A stretch of 13,256 nucleotides of DNA, taken from positions 1 to 13,256 of the forward strand of contig DIVR01000034.1 of assembly GCA_002428325.1 (NCBI GenBank), read 5' to 3'. Position 1 is the first letter of the stretch, and each line of letters starts with the position of its first letter. This DNA comes from a bacterium UBP4_UBA6127. Its GTDB lineage: Bacteria; UBP4; UBA4092. Shown here piece by piece: positions 1-7,598 of this stretch. Under the pieces are notes generated by a model, which was not told where the DNA came from, ran no database searches, and was given only the letters and a program-made list of their open reading frames with translations. Position numbers and translations under genes: made by a program.

Positions 1-55
1 AAGCACAGCAATGTGTTTAGCTGACCGGTACTAATCCCTCGTGAGGCTTGACCAT
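1..55 (+). rRNA. 23S ribosomal RNA, 3' end (partial)
   Basis: The first bases contain the segment AGCTGACCGGTACTAAT followed by GTGAGGCTTGACC, which is the conserved extreme 3' end of bacterial 23S rRNA. The rest of the gene lies before the window. The 3' end is placed near position 55 by analogy with other 23S genes and is uncertain by a few bases. The 5S gene follows after about 83 bases with no tRNA between them, the usual order at the end of an rRNA operon. Confidence 0.93.
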
Positions 56-138
56 ATTATTTGATCTAGCTTAAAAAATCGGTAAAGCGCCAAGTATAGA
101 AATAAACGTTCTTTTTACTCGTATTCGATTTCAAGTTT

Positions 139-256
<118 letters not shown>

Positions 257-266
257 TTAAATATAG

Positions 267-306
267 AAACCCGATAGATCTTGTGATGATCTATCGGGTT
301 TTTTTA
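267..306 (+). terminator. Intrinsic terminator of the rRNA operon
   Basis: A perfect 14-bp stem (267-280 with 288-301, core ACCCGATAGATC) with a 7-base loop runs directly into a T-rich tract at 299-305. It begins 11 bases after the 5S rRNA, so it ends the rRNA transcript. Confidence 0.93.
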
Positions 307-490
307 TTGTTTAAAAAAATAGGGTTCAAAAGATGAATAGCCGAAAAAAGAGGTAGTAAGTTCAGGAATTTCTCTGGCAGGAATACTGGTGATGAACTGG
401 GATAGAGACGATTAGTAAAAATACAAAGTCAAACTACCCATTATATCCTCCGAATCCCCACAGATGCCAAGCTTCTTGCAGCAAACGAAA
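307..490. other. Intergenic stretch between rRNA terminator and ligase gene
   Basis: These 184 bases separate the rRNA terminator from the stop codon of the convergent minus-strand ligase gene. I see no ORF with a good start, no tRNA and no convincing terminator for the ligase. Confidence 0.5.
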
Positions 491-2026
491 TCAACTATTC
501 AAACCAGCCTGGACCATTTCCTTGATTTTTCTGATATCAAGTTTCCCGGTGGGGGTTTTGGGAAGGGAGTCCCAGAATTCCACCTGACGTGGAATTTTAT
601 ATTCTGCCAAGTAAGACCGGCAGAATTTTTTAATATCCTGTTGAGAGAGGTTTTTTCCCTCTTTACAAACAATAAGAGCCTTGGGGATTTCACCCCGGAG
701 AGGGTCATAAGCTGGGACACAGATAGCTTCCAGGATATCCGGATGCAGGGAAAGAACATTATCAATTTCCTGGGGAGATACTTTCAGCCCTGCAACTTTC
801 ATCATTCCCTGCCGGCGATAGACAAAATAGAAAAATCCATTTTCATCTTTTTTAAAAAGGTCTCCGGTATGATACCAGCCCTCTTTAAAAGAATGATTGT
901 TTTCCTCTTCATTCTGAAAATAACTGGAGATAACCCCGGGTCCTCGTACTGCCAATTCACCGATTTCATCCGGGGAACAATTTATTCCCTTCTCATCTAC
1001 AACTTTAGCTTCATAATATTTTACCGGTAATCCCACTGAACCCAATGGGGATGGAGGTTCCGTTTTGGAGCATAAGGCGATTCCAGCGGTTTCGGTACTA
1101 CCCCATACCGGGACATACTGGCTGTTAAAAATAGTAAATTTGTCTTTAATCCGCCGAGTCAGTCCTTCTGTTGAGTGCATTCCTCCTGCTTCCAGGATTC
1201 TGAGGTGAGAAAAATCAAAATCATCTCCATCTTCTTCCAAAAGGGTTACCAGCATATTCATCAGGCTGGGAACGGCCATAAAAACAGTTACTTTATAATC
1301 ACTAAGGGCTTTAGCCACTGATCGTGGGGATGTTTGATTCAACAAAACCATCGCTCCCCCCAGGTAAACAGGCCGGCACCAGAGTTCATGGGGATGCCCA
1401 TAAACAGGAAAGAGTGACATTAAGATATCTTCTGAATCCATTTCCAAAGTTTCCACCGACCCGCGGGTATTCCAATATAAAACAGATCCCGTAGTAAGGG
1501 CCGCTTTAGGAGTGCCGGTAGTGCCTGAAGTAAAGTTCAAATATACCGGGTCTTCCGGTTCTGCCAATAAGTGGGGGGTACCCATTGAGCTCTGCGACAG
1601 CATTTCGGTCCATTGATTACCTGAATCATCCAGTATAACCCTCTGTTCAGAAGTAAACCATTTATCCAAGATATCCAGATAGGCTTTCCAATGCTCATCT
1701 TGGCCAAACAGAAAGGTCGGATGGGTCAATTGCAAGACAAATTCCATTTCCTGATGGGGAATCCGGTAATTCAAAGGGGTCAAAATAAAGCCTGAAATAG
1801 AACAAGCCAATGAAATTATCACAAATTCAGGGGTTTTGTCGCAAAGAATCCCAATTCGGTCACCTTTTTTCAATCCCTTGGATATGAGATAATTTGAGAC
1901 CTGGTTAGCGTTCTGACTTAATTCACGATAGGTTAAATTATAATATGATGAATAGACGGCAATTTGATCAGGTCTATTCCTGGCATGGTTATACAGTATC
2001 TCACTCCAACTTTGGATATCTTTCAT
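491..2026 (-). CDS. AMP-forming acyl-CoA synthetase / ligase family protein
   Basis: This 511-residue protein is a class I adenylate-forming enzyme, a family that activates a carboxylate with ATP and usually transfers it to CoA. The core motifs are in order: the phosphate-binding loop FTSGTTGTPK (165-174), WGSTETAG (308-315), WYHTGDL (384-390), the hinge region with K410-V-A-G (403-422), and PKTPTGK near the C terminus with the expected catalytic lysine K495. Length fits a free-standing acyl-CoA synthetase with no carrier-protein domain. At the hinge the common GRxDD reads YRRQG, so the usual acidic pair is absent. The substrate cannot be read from the sequence; a fatty, aryl or carnitine-type acid are all possible. 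An AAGGA-like ribosome binding site lies about 11 bases before the ATG. No neighbouring gene suggests a pathway, and the gene diverges from the secreted-protein gene to its right. Confidence 0.93.
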   Translation of the reverse strand: MKDIQSWSEILYNHARNRPDQIAVYSSYYNLTYRELSQNANQVSNYLISKGLKKGDRIGILCDKTPEFVIISLACSISGFILTPLNYRIPHQEMEFVLQLTHPTFLFGQDEHWKAYLDILDKWFTSEQRVILDDSGNQWTEMLSQSSMGTPHLLAEPEDPVYLNFTSGTTGTPKAALTTGSVLYWNTRGSVETLEMDSEDILMSLFPVYGHPHELWCRPVYLGGAMVLLNQTSPRSVAKALSDYKVTVFMAVPSLMNMLVTLLEEDGDDFDFSHLRILEAGGMHSTEGLTRRIKDKFTIFNSQYVPVWGSTETAGIALCSKTEPPSPLGSVGLPVKYYEAKVVDEKGINCSPDEIGELAVRGPGVISSYFQNEEENNHSFKEGWYHTGDLFKKDENGFFYFVYRRQGMMKVAGLKVSPQEIDNVLSLHPDILEAICVPAYDPLRGEIPKALIVCKEGKNLSQQDIKKFCRSYLAEYKIPRQVEFWDSLPKTPTGKLDIRKIKEMVQAGLNS

Positions 2027-2278
2027 TTACAAGGTATTCCTTCATCCCAATTTAATTAAAAAAGAAGATTTATATTACTTAATTTAAGGGCAAAACTCAA
2101 GTTCTGACAAGTAATTATTGTCCCATTCCCTCTATTTCTATCTTCTGCCTCTGTCATTCCGGATGGAAGGTATCTGGCTTTCGAATCATAATTATACTCA
2201 ATAATACCTAATATGTAGAAAATAACCTTATACAATTTAAAGGTAAAACAAGCATATTAAATATATTTTAAAATGGTA

Positions 2279-2307
2279 TTGACTAGATATATAGCTTTAA
2301 TAATAAT
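2279..2307 (+). promoter_or_regulatory. Putative sigma-70 promoter of the secreted-protein gene
   Basis: TTGACT (2279-2284) resembles a -35 box. A -10-like TAATAA (2301-2306, 16-base spacer) or AATAAT (2302-2307, 17-base spacer) follows. It lies 50-78 bases before the preferred start codon at 2357, a normal distance. It is a match to consensus only. Confidence 0.45.
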
Positions 2308-2339
2308 CTGATAAAGCGAATTAACATTGCATTCGGAGG

Positions 2340-2348
2340 AAGGAGGTG
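2340..2348 (+). promoter_or_regulatory. Strong Shine-Dalgarno site deciding the start at 2357
   Basis: AAGGAGGTG (2340-2348) is a near-perfect anti-16S match ending 8 bases before the ATG at 2357. It lies inside the longer frame that could begin with TTG at 2327, which makes the TTG start unlikely. Confidence 0.75.
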
Positions 2349-2356
2349 AAAAGAGA

Positions 2357-4978
2357 ATGAAAAGAAATGAGAAATGCAATGAGAGAGAATATTTGGAAGA
2401 AGACCATTTTACGTTGAAAGGAAAGACAATGACAATGAGGAGAATACTATTACTATTAACCCTGGTTTTCTGTATCAGCCTATGTTCGGTTAATTCACAT
2501 GCTACATTAACTCAAGTCTGGCGATATGATGCAGAAGCAGGAAACCTGATTGATACGACTTTTATTTCCAGAGGAATGTGTTATAACCCAAACACAGACC
2601 ATGTATTGGTGGCAAAGACCACTCCGGCGATCTCGATATTCAATGCATCCGATGGTACATCTCTGGGTAATATGAATGTTACCGGGGTTACTGGAGGAAC
2701 GATTGTTCTGGGGAAAATCCGAGCGGCATCCAATGGGATGATATGGGGAGCAAGTGTATCGACCAATACCAAAACCGGTGCTTTGAGGATATACCGTTGG
2801 GCAGATGAAGCTTCAGCGCCTATGGAGATATATCATAACCTGGCCTCTGACAGCACAAGTGGAGATGGTATTGCCATAGGACCGGCAATGCCTGCCGCTA
2901 GTGTGGGAGCAGGAACGACCCTTCGTCTGGGTGATTACTGGGCATTGACCTATAATGGTAACTCGATAGTTAATTTCTATTTCCAGATTCAGGGAAACCA
3001 TGTTTCTGTCCAGAATCTTGTGTATCAAATGACCTCATATGATACAGGGTATTCCATTAGCAATATTACCAAGATTACAGCGACAGGAGTCACGGGTTCT
3101 GTCATCCGTGGAATAGCTGTTGATGAAGATGGTTATATATATCTGACCAACAATGGGACTGTCGGCCGTGTTACCTCCGATGGTTCAGGATTGGAAGTCT
3201 TTGCGGATGCCATCAGCAACAGCAGTTTTATGTTGGGTTCTCCCGGGATTGGATATGTCAAAATCAATGGCAAGAAATACCTGGGTGGGTTGAATCCCCG
3301 TTCAGTCATTGGTGGTAATGACGGGTATCGGGAAGGATTCCTGGCAGATGTGACCAATGGCGCACAGCGGGCCTCGGTGATTGATTTCACACCCGTACGG
3401 CCGGTGTTGACTTCTATGGTATTACCCGGTTACCGGAATACTAACGGAACAGGTGATTTTGCCGGTAATTCTTCGGGGAAACTTTTCTATTTAATTACCA
3501 ACAATTATCTGGGATGTTTTACCCTGGCATCATCTACCACAAAATACTGGGATAATGGCAGTGCTGATGGTCGCTGGGCCAATCCTACCAACTGGAGTCC
3601 GGATGGAGTTCCCACTGGAATGGATGATGTTTACCTGGATAATACTTATGTCGGAGGCAACTATACGGTTACGATTGATGATAATACAACTAAATCAGTC
3701 AAAACCCTCTCGATTGGAGATTCAGTATCAGGGAACAATATTACCCTGTTGATTACGACCACTGCCTCCATTTACTCTACCTCCATTATATTAAATATTG
3801 CCGGTTCAATGGACAGTACCGTAGATTTGACCGTCAATAATGGTGGTAAACTAGTCAATCAGGGCCGGCTCAGCCCTGTGGTGATGAATAATTCCGGCTG
3901 GAATACAGCGGAATTTAAGAATGGCGGATACTGTCACCATTCAACCGCCCAATCTTTTACCAGTCCCTTCCCGGCTTTAGGTTCAGCCATGGGAGGTACC
4001 ATCTGGGGACCTGATGCCACCTTGGAGGTGGAAGCTCCCGGTACAGGCGGTTTTGCCCTGTCGCTTTCCAATAGGACATATGGCAACCTGGTATTATCAG
4101 GTGTTGCCGGCCGGAATTATACCGGTACGGGTGGCATGCCTTTTACCATTCAAGGGAACTTGCAGATTAATTCCAATGTTTCGACCAATATCACCATGAC
4201 CGGACAGTGGATACTGCAGAAGAACTTGATTCAGAATGGGCTCTATGCAAATTTAGGGACTTCCTCTACCGGAGGGCTGGTATTGGGAGGCCTTTCTCAG
4301 CAGACTGTCAGCGGGTCTGGTGGTACATTGAGCATCCCTACCTGCAATATCAACAATGCCAATGGAGTTGTCCTGCAGAAGGATGTCAATGTTAATAACC
4401 TCCTGTTGAACAGTGGAAATGTCTATACTGGCAGCAATAACCTGATTCTGGGTTCCAGCGGCAATGCTGGTGCATTGAGTTGGACTTCGGGAAATGTGGT
4501 TGGAAATCTTGTCCGTGGAATTCCTGCTTCAACAGGTTCCTACAGTTTACCTATTGGTGATGGAACCCATGATAATTCAGCGGCAGTTAATTTTACAGTC
4601 GCTCCCACAGCCGGAGTCATAACGGCTAAATTTGTGGCTTCGAATCCAGGCAGTAGTGGATTACCTTTATCGGATACTGATGCCTTAAGCGTTACTTATG
4701 TGGCACCAGAAGGATACTGGTCAATGGGTGGAATCACAGGCGGGACCTATGACCTAACCCTCAATGCCAATGGTTTAAGCTTGGGCGATATCTCCAGCCG
4801 AAGCCAAGTTCGTATCCTGAAGAGGGCTAATAGTGGATCCTCCTGGACTCTTGATGGGACTCCTGGCACCAACAGCGGGACCACGATTGTCCGGACCGGA
4901 TTAACGGGATTCTCGGAATTTGGTATTGGCGGCAGTTCTTCTGTTCCGGTGGAACTCTCTGATTTCTCCACTGAATAA
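2357..4978 (+). CDS. Large secreted beta-rich protein, DUF4623-like N-terminal part, PVELSxF C-terminus
   Basis: The predicted protein has 873 residues. A hydrophobic segment (RRILLLLTLVFCISL) ending in SHA, with likely cleavage after about residue 49, marks Sec export. Residues from about 50 to 390 carry motifs like RGMCYNPNTDHVLVAK and GALRIYRWADE, which resemble the DUF4623 family of predicted propeller-like extracellular proteins. From about 395 a second region opens with WANPTNWSPDGVPTGMDDV, a motif common in beta-strand-rich surface proteins, and continues with Ser/Thr/Asn/Gly-rich repeats. The protein ends in VPVELSDFSTE. Elsewhere PVELxxF is usually followed by a further domain; here the protein stops at once. 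The strongest ribosome binding site precedes 2357, but this start places a 24-residue charged extension before the signal peptide. An ATG at 2429 with AAAGGAAAG upstream would give a cleaner signal peptide. The function is unknown; a cell-surface or secreted structural role is inferred. Confidence 0.88.
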   Translation: MKRNEKCNEREYLEEDHFTLKGKTMTMRRILLLLTLVFCISLCSVNSHATLTQVWRYDAEAGNLIDTTFISRGMCYNPNTDHVLVAKTTPAISIFNASDGTSLGNMNVTGVTGGTIVLGKIRAASNGMIWGASVSTNTKTGALRIYRWADEASAPMEIYHNLASDSTSGDGIAIGPAMPAASVGAGTTLRLGDYWALTYNGNSIVNFYFQIQGNHVSVQNLVYQMTSYDTGYSISNITKITATGVTGSVIRGIAVDEDGYIYLTNNGTVGRVTSDGSGLEVFADAISNSSFMLGSPGIGYVKINGKKYLGGLNPRSVIGGNDGYREGFLADVTNGAQRASVIDFTPVRPVLTSMVLPGYRNTNGTGDFAGNSSGKLFYLITNNYLGCFTLASSTTKYWDNGSADGRWANPTNWSPDGVPTGMDDVYLDNTYVGGNYTVTIDDNTTKSVKTLSIGDSVSGNNITLLITTTASIYSTSIILNIAGSMDSTVDLTVNNGGKLVNQGRLSPVVMNNSGWNTAEFKNGGYCHHSTAQSFTSPFPALGSAMGGTIWGPDATLEVEAPGTGGFALSLSNRTYGNLVLSGVAGRNYTGTGGMPFTIQGNLQINSNVSTNITMTGQWILQKNLIQNGLYANLGTSSTGGLVLGGLSQQTVSGSGGTLSIPTCNINNANGVVLQKDVNVNNLLLNSGNVYTGSNNLILGSSGNAGALSWTSGNVVGNLVRGIPASTGSYSLPIGDGTHDNSAAVNFTVAPTAGVITAKFVASNPGSSGLPLSDTDALSVTYVAPEGYWSMGGITGGTYDLTLNANGLSLGDISSRSQVRILKRANSGSSWTLDGTPGTNSGTTIVRTGLTGFSEFGIGGSSSVPVELSDFSTE

Positions 4979-5008
4979 GAATTGATGGCTGTTGATTTTA
5001 TCTTCATG

Positions 5009-5046
5009 AAGGCTGAGTTCCCCATTTATGGGGACTCAGCCTTTTT
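5009..5046 (+). terminator. Intrinsic terminator after the secreted-protein gene
   Basis: The arms AAGGCTGAGT (5009-5018) and ACTCAGCCTT (5034-5043) pair over 10 bp. They are extended by CCCC/GGGG (5020-5023 with 5030-5033), with T5019 bulged and a 6-base loop. A T-rich tract (5042-5046) follows. It lies about 30 bases after the stop codon at 4978. Confidence 0.9.
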
Positions 5047-5081
5047 CTTTTGAATAAGCCTTATTTGGGTAAGCTCATTAC

Positions 5082-5103
5082 TATTTTGACAGCTGTCAAA
5101 ATA
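5082..5103. repeat. Interspersed palindrome, copy 1 (22-bp perfect)
   Basis: The 18-bp palindrome TTTTGACAGCTGTCAAAA (5084-5101) is extended here to 22 bp by TA on the left and the matching TA on the right. The same core recurs at 9308-9325 and 9448-9465. This copy lies between the 3' ends of two convergent genes, just after a terminator, so it is not a promoter operator in an obvious way. Its function is unknown. Confidence 0.85.
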
Positions 5104-5154
5104 TCAGAGTATTGAATTTATTGATGATAGGCTTTTGGTGTCCTGATAAAGGGT

Positions 5155-5553
5155 CTATTCAAACAAGGCTTTCACATCTTCTTTCAGGATCAGGATGAGG
5201 GTCAGGACTCCCAGGACAGTGCCGAAGGGCATAAAGATACATTCGATACCGGCGATGACCATACAGAAGGTATATCTGGTTTTACGGGAGAGATATTTGC
5301 CGGCAGCAATCATACATCCACCCAGGGTCCATCCTCCCAGGATAAAGACCAGGGCAAAAAGGGTAAAGATGATACCCATCATCATCGTGAATGGAGCTTC
5401 ATTGGGTTTTATATCCATGAATGCTGGTTTGAATATCATTAGCAATCCAATGGATAGATGGATAAGCGGGAAGCAGGCAAAAAGAATCACCATTCCCCCA
5501 ACCACATAATGGAATACCGATAAGAGTCTCAGATAATCTTCATTTTTATTCAT
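5155..5553 (-). CDS. Small polytopic membrane protein of unknown function
   Basis: This 132-residue protein has about three to four transmembrane segments, near residues 17-41, 54-84 (long enough for a hairpin) and 96-123. A short hydrophilic N terminus (MNKNEDYLRLLSVFHYVVGG) precedes them, and it ends in KEDVKALFE. I recall similar short proteins opening with YLRLLSxFHYV as widespread hypothetical proteins in environmental bacteria, but I cannot give a function. The best ribosome binding site, AGGAGGG (complement of 5567-5573), is 13 bases before the ATG, a long spacing. It lies 85 bases downstream of the lipoprotein gene on the same strand and could share its transcript. Confidence 0.85.
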   Translation of the reverse strand: MNKNEDYLRLLSVFHYVVGGMVILFACFPLIHLSIGLLMIFKPAFMDIKPNEAPFTMMMGIIFTLFALVFILGGWTLGGCMIAAGKYLSRKTRYTFCMVIAGIECIFMPFGTVLGVLTLILILKEDVKALFE

Positions 5554-5638
5554 AAGGATATGATTTCCCTCCTGCCGGGGTTTGATTGCTTCCTCGAATT
5601 ATATAAGCAATCCTTATTAATATCAATAAGACAAAGGG

Positions 5639-6502
5639 TTATGGATTATAAGCCCTTCTAAAAGGGATTTGGGTCCTGTCAAAAGGTTTATAATTTTGGA
5701 TGCTGCCGACTCGGGCCAGCCGGAAATACTGATGGAGGACTTTGCCGCCACAATCCTCAAAATACTCAGTTCCATATCCCACCCCTCTGGAATTGGAGGA
5801 GAAATATTTGAATCCGGTGATCTTGTTATCCGAATCCCGTTTCCATTCAATGAAAATGACCGAATGTCCCGATTTATTATTCCGTGAATAATCCAAATAA
5901 TCACCGGCTTGGGCATCTTCGAGGTTCTCGATTTTCGTTCCCAGCCCATAGGCTTCAATCCCATATTGAGGGGAATCCCCTTTTCCTTCGATATACCAGA
6001 GTTGGAGGAGATTAAACAGGTCATGGAACCCCATCCCATTATAATTATCAGGGTCCAGCCCTTTCTGGATATTCCGAAGAGCCATGGCTCTGTAGAAAAT
6101 TTCAAAGGTCAACCCGCAACAATAAGAACACCGGGTCCAGCTGGGATGGGCTTTTGCTACCACTCTTCCCTGATACCAGAGGTCCTGGGTAACTCCATTA
6201 TATAGGTCATATTCCAGGGGTTTGCATCGGTAGGGGTAAGACCCATCGGTGGGGTAACAACGGATGATTGCCAGGACATAAGGATTCAGAGAGCCTTCTT
6301 CATTATCCTGCACTGTTCCCAGTTGGGCGATATTTTTATCGACGGGGGTGAAATTCCGGCCATCCACCGGATAACGCTGTTGACGGAACCAGGCATTGCT
6401 TCGTTTGGTCCGGTCGGGTGTGGTGGCGCAACCACTTAACATAAATATCATTCCGAGAATTGCTATAACTTGAATCCATCTTGCTAAGGCTGAGTTGGAC
6501 AT
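5639..6502 (-). CDS. Secreted lipoprotein with cysteine-peptidase-like (NlpC/P60/CHAP-type) domain
   Basis: The 287-residue protein starts with a lipoprotein signal: a hydrophobic core followed by the lipobox LSGC with the lipidated cysteine at residue 25. The mature part has a cysteine cluster TRCSYCCGLTFEIF (Cys125, 128, 129) and, about 85 residues later, AGDYLDYSRNNKSGHSVIF with His213. A Cys at the start of a helix and a later GHSVIF-type His match the arrangement of the papain-like NlpC/P60 and CHAP hydrolases, many of which cut peptidoglycan peptides. This assignment is inferred from pattern, and the true catalytic cysteine among the three is unclear. The start at 6502 is chosen because GGAGG (complement of 6510-6514) sits 7 bases upstream; a start 11 codons earlier at 6535 lacks such a site. 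The product likely sits on the periplasmic face of a membrane. Confidence 0.85.
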   Translation of the reverse strand: MSNSALARWIQVIAILGMIFMLSGCATTPDRTKRSNAWFRQQRYPVDGRNFTPVDKNIAQLGTVQDNEEGSLNPYVLAIIRCYPTDGSYPYRCKPLEYDLYNGVTQDLWYQGRVVAKAHPSWTRCSYCCGLTFEIFYRAMALRNIQKGLDPDNYNGMGFHDLFNLLQLWYIEGKGDSPQYGIEAYGLGTKIENLEDAQAGDYLDYSRNNKSGHSVIFIEWKRDSDNKITGFKYFSSNSRGVGYGTEYFEDCGGKVLHQYFRLARVGSIQNYKPFDRTQIPFRRAYNP

Positions 6503-6533
6503 TATTAATCCTCCAATAATAAAAACGATTCCC

Positions 6534-6563
6534 ATTTTCTGCCTATCAGTCCCTCTCTGTCAA
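6534..6563 (-). promoter_or_regulatory. Putative promoter of the lipoprotein gene
   Basis: Read on the minus strand, a perfect -35 box TTGACA (complement of 6558-6563) is followed after 18 bases by GAAAAT (complement of 6534-6539), a 4-of-6 match to a -10 box. It would start a short leader before the ATG at 6502. The -10 is weak, so this is tentative. Confidence 0.35.
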
Positions 6564-6597
6564 CTTGGGTTATGCCGTTTTGGGAAGGGAGATGGAA

Positions 6598-6642
6598 GGG
6601 AGCCAGACCCAGGCTGAAGGTTACAGCCTGGGTCTGGCTCCC
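6598..6642. repeat. Perfect 19-bp inverted repeat (REP-like hairpin)
   Basis: GGGAGCCAGACCCAGGCTG (6598-6616) is followed by a 7-base spacer AAGGTTA and its exact reverse complement (6624-6642). It lies between two divergent genes. Neither side carries a T-tract, so it is not a standard terminator. GC-rich, perfectly paired intergenic hairpins of this size resemble REP elements mobilised by RAYT transposases, but no transposase gene is in the window and only one copy is seen here. Confidence 0.85.
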
Positions 6643-6667
6643 AATGAAAGCGAATATCGGGCAGGGG

Positions 6668-6696
6668 TGAACAGGAAGGGATAAATAAGGTAGAAT
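6668..6696 (+). promoter_or_regulatory. Putative promoter of the DUF2461 gene
   Basis: TGAACA (6668-6673) as a weak -35 box and TAGAAT (6691-6696) as a good -10 box are separated by 17 bases. They lie 26 bases downstream of the inverted repeat and about 30 bases before the start codon at 6728. Confidence 0.35.
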
Positions 6697-6727
6697 ACTG
6701 ATAATTCGTAAGTAAGCAGGATGAAAA

Positions 6728-7420
6728 ATGAAAAACAAAGCTAGAGTGTATAAGTTTCAGGGTTTCAGCCGGGAGACCCTGGATTATCTCCAATGGGCAG
6801 GAGTCAGTAATAAGGCCTGGTATGAATCCCATCGGGAGGAATTTAAACAGTCAGTCCTGGAACCCTTTAAGGAGCTGGTAGAAGATTTAGGGCCTGGAAT
6901 GCTGGAAATTGATTCCCAGTTTGAGGTTACGCCCAAAGTGGATAAAACCATTTCCAGAATATATCGGGATACCCGGTTTTCCAAGAATAAATCTCCTTAT
7001 CGAAGCAATATGTGGCTGACTTTTAAAGTCCCTGTGATTGATTGGAAAATATCTCCCGCTTATTATTTTGAGATCAACCCTGAATCTTATAGTTTTGGGA
7101 TGGGGTATTATGAGGCCAGCCGTGAATGTATGGATTTATTCCGGAAGAAGATAACTGGCAAACCCGCTGAATTCCAGAAAGCCATTGCTTTTTTTACCTC
7201 GAAATCGGCTTTCACCCTGGGGGGAGAGGATTATAAAAGGATAGAGATTCCTCCTATTCCAGAGGCGTTGGTTCCCTGGTATCAGAAAAAGAGTTTTTAT
7301 CTGTCGCAGGTCCATCCGGTGGATGAGATATTATTCAGCAGTAAACTGGTTTCCCGGCTGGAATCAGAATTTATCAAGTTATCACCTTTATATCATTATC
7401 TGCAGGATTTGGTAAGATAA
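6728..7420 (+). CDS. DUF2461 family protein
   Basis: The 230-residue protein matches the DUF2461 (TIGR02453) pattern along its length. It opens with FQGFSRETLDYLQWAGVSNK (10-29) and the family WYESHREEF segment (31-39). It then has the signature SRIYRDTRFSKNKSPYRSNM (76-95) and a later YYFEINPESYSFGMGYY strand region (112-128). Length is typical for the family, which is widespread and has no established biochemical role that I can state. An upstream GCAGGAT may serve as the ribosome binding site. The ATG at 6721 is in another frame. It has no evident functional link to its neighbours. Confidence 0.92.
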   Translation: MKNKARVYKFQGFSRETLDYLQWAGVSNKAWYESHREEFKQSVLEPFKELVEDLGPGMLEIDSQFEVTPKVDKTISRIYRDTRFSKNKSPYRSNMWLTFKVPVIDWKISPAYYFEINPESYSFGMGYYEASRECMDLFRKKITGKPAEFQKAIAFFTSKSAFTLGGEDYKRIEIPPIPEALVPWYQKKSFYLSQVHPVDEILFSSKLVSRLESEFIKLSPLYHYLQDLVR

Positions 7421-7598
7421 TATCCCCTATTACGGCTGGTAACTATAAATAAGGACCCCAAGCCCCCTCCCTTTTCTCGGAGAAGAGGATACTCTTTTTA
7501 CTATTGAAAGAGTAAGGATACGGAATAGGTATAATAATTTTTCCGTAAGAATTAATTGGAGAGTAATGATAGTATTTTAGTTATTTATGAGGAAATAT
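7421..7598. other. Intergenic stretch with small hairpins
   Basis: A hairpin TACTCTTT/AAAGAGTA (7490-7497 with 7507-7514, 9-base loop) and a second pair TACGGAA/TTCCGTA (7519-7525 with 7541-7547) lie here. A perfect TATAAT at 7530-7535 sits inside the second. The nearest -35-like TTGAAA (7504-7509) is 20 bases away, too far for a standard promoter. Either hairpin could end the upstream transcript, but neither has a clean T-tract. Confidence 0.35.

Larger units (their letters stand above)
2027..2356. other. AT-rich divergent intergenic region
   Basis: About 330 bases separate the divergent ligase and secreted-protein genes, so both promoters should lie here. The stretch is AT-rich. A plausible sigma-70 promoter faces the secreted-protein gene (listed separately). 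I see no clear consensus promoter facing the ligase, and no ORF. Confidence 0.5.

Noticed and set aside
464..1030. Plus-strand ORF of 188 codons opposite the ligase gene
   Set aside because: It is antisense to a gene with complete superfamily motifs and has no recognisable features of its own.
2327..2356. TTG start ten codons upstream of the preferred start of the secreted protein
   Set aside because: The strong ribosome binding site AAGGAGGTG lies inside this extension and fits the ATG at 2357. TTG is rare and nothing suitable precedes it.
5195..5509. Plus-strand ORF of 104 codons opposite the small membrane protein
   Set aside because: Arg/Pro/Ile-rich translation typical of the antisense of a membrane protein, with no ribosome binding site.
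5676..5687. CTGTCAAAAGG inside the lipoprotein gene as a fourth palindrome copy
   Set aside because: Only one half-site is present and it is coding sequence; the other half does not pair.
6598..6642. Inverted repeat as an intrinsic terminator
   Set aside because: No T-tract follows on either strand and it sits between two gene starts, not after a gene end.
7504..7535. TTGAAA and TATAAT as a promoter for the glycosyltransferase gene
   Set aside because: The spacer is 20 bases, outside the usual range, and the -10 lies within a possible hairpin. Kept only as a remark in the intergenic entry.
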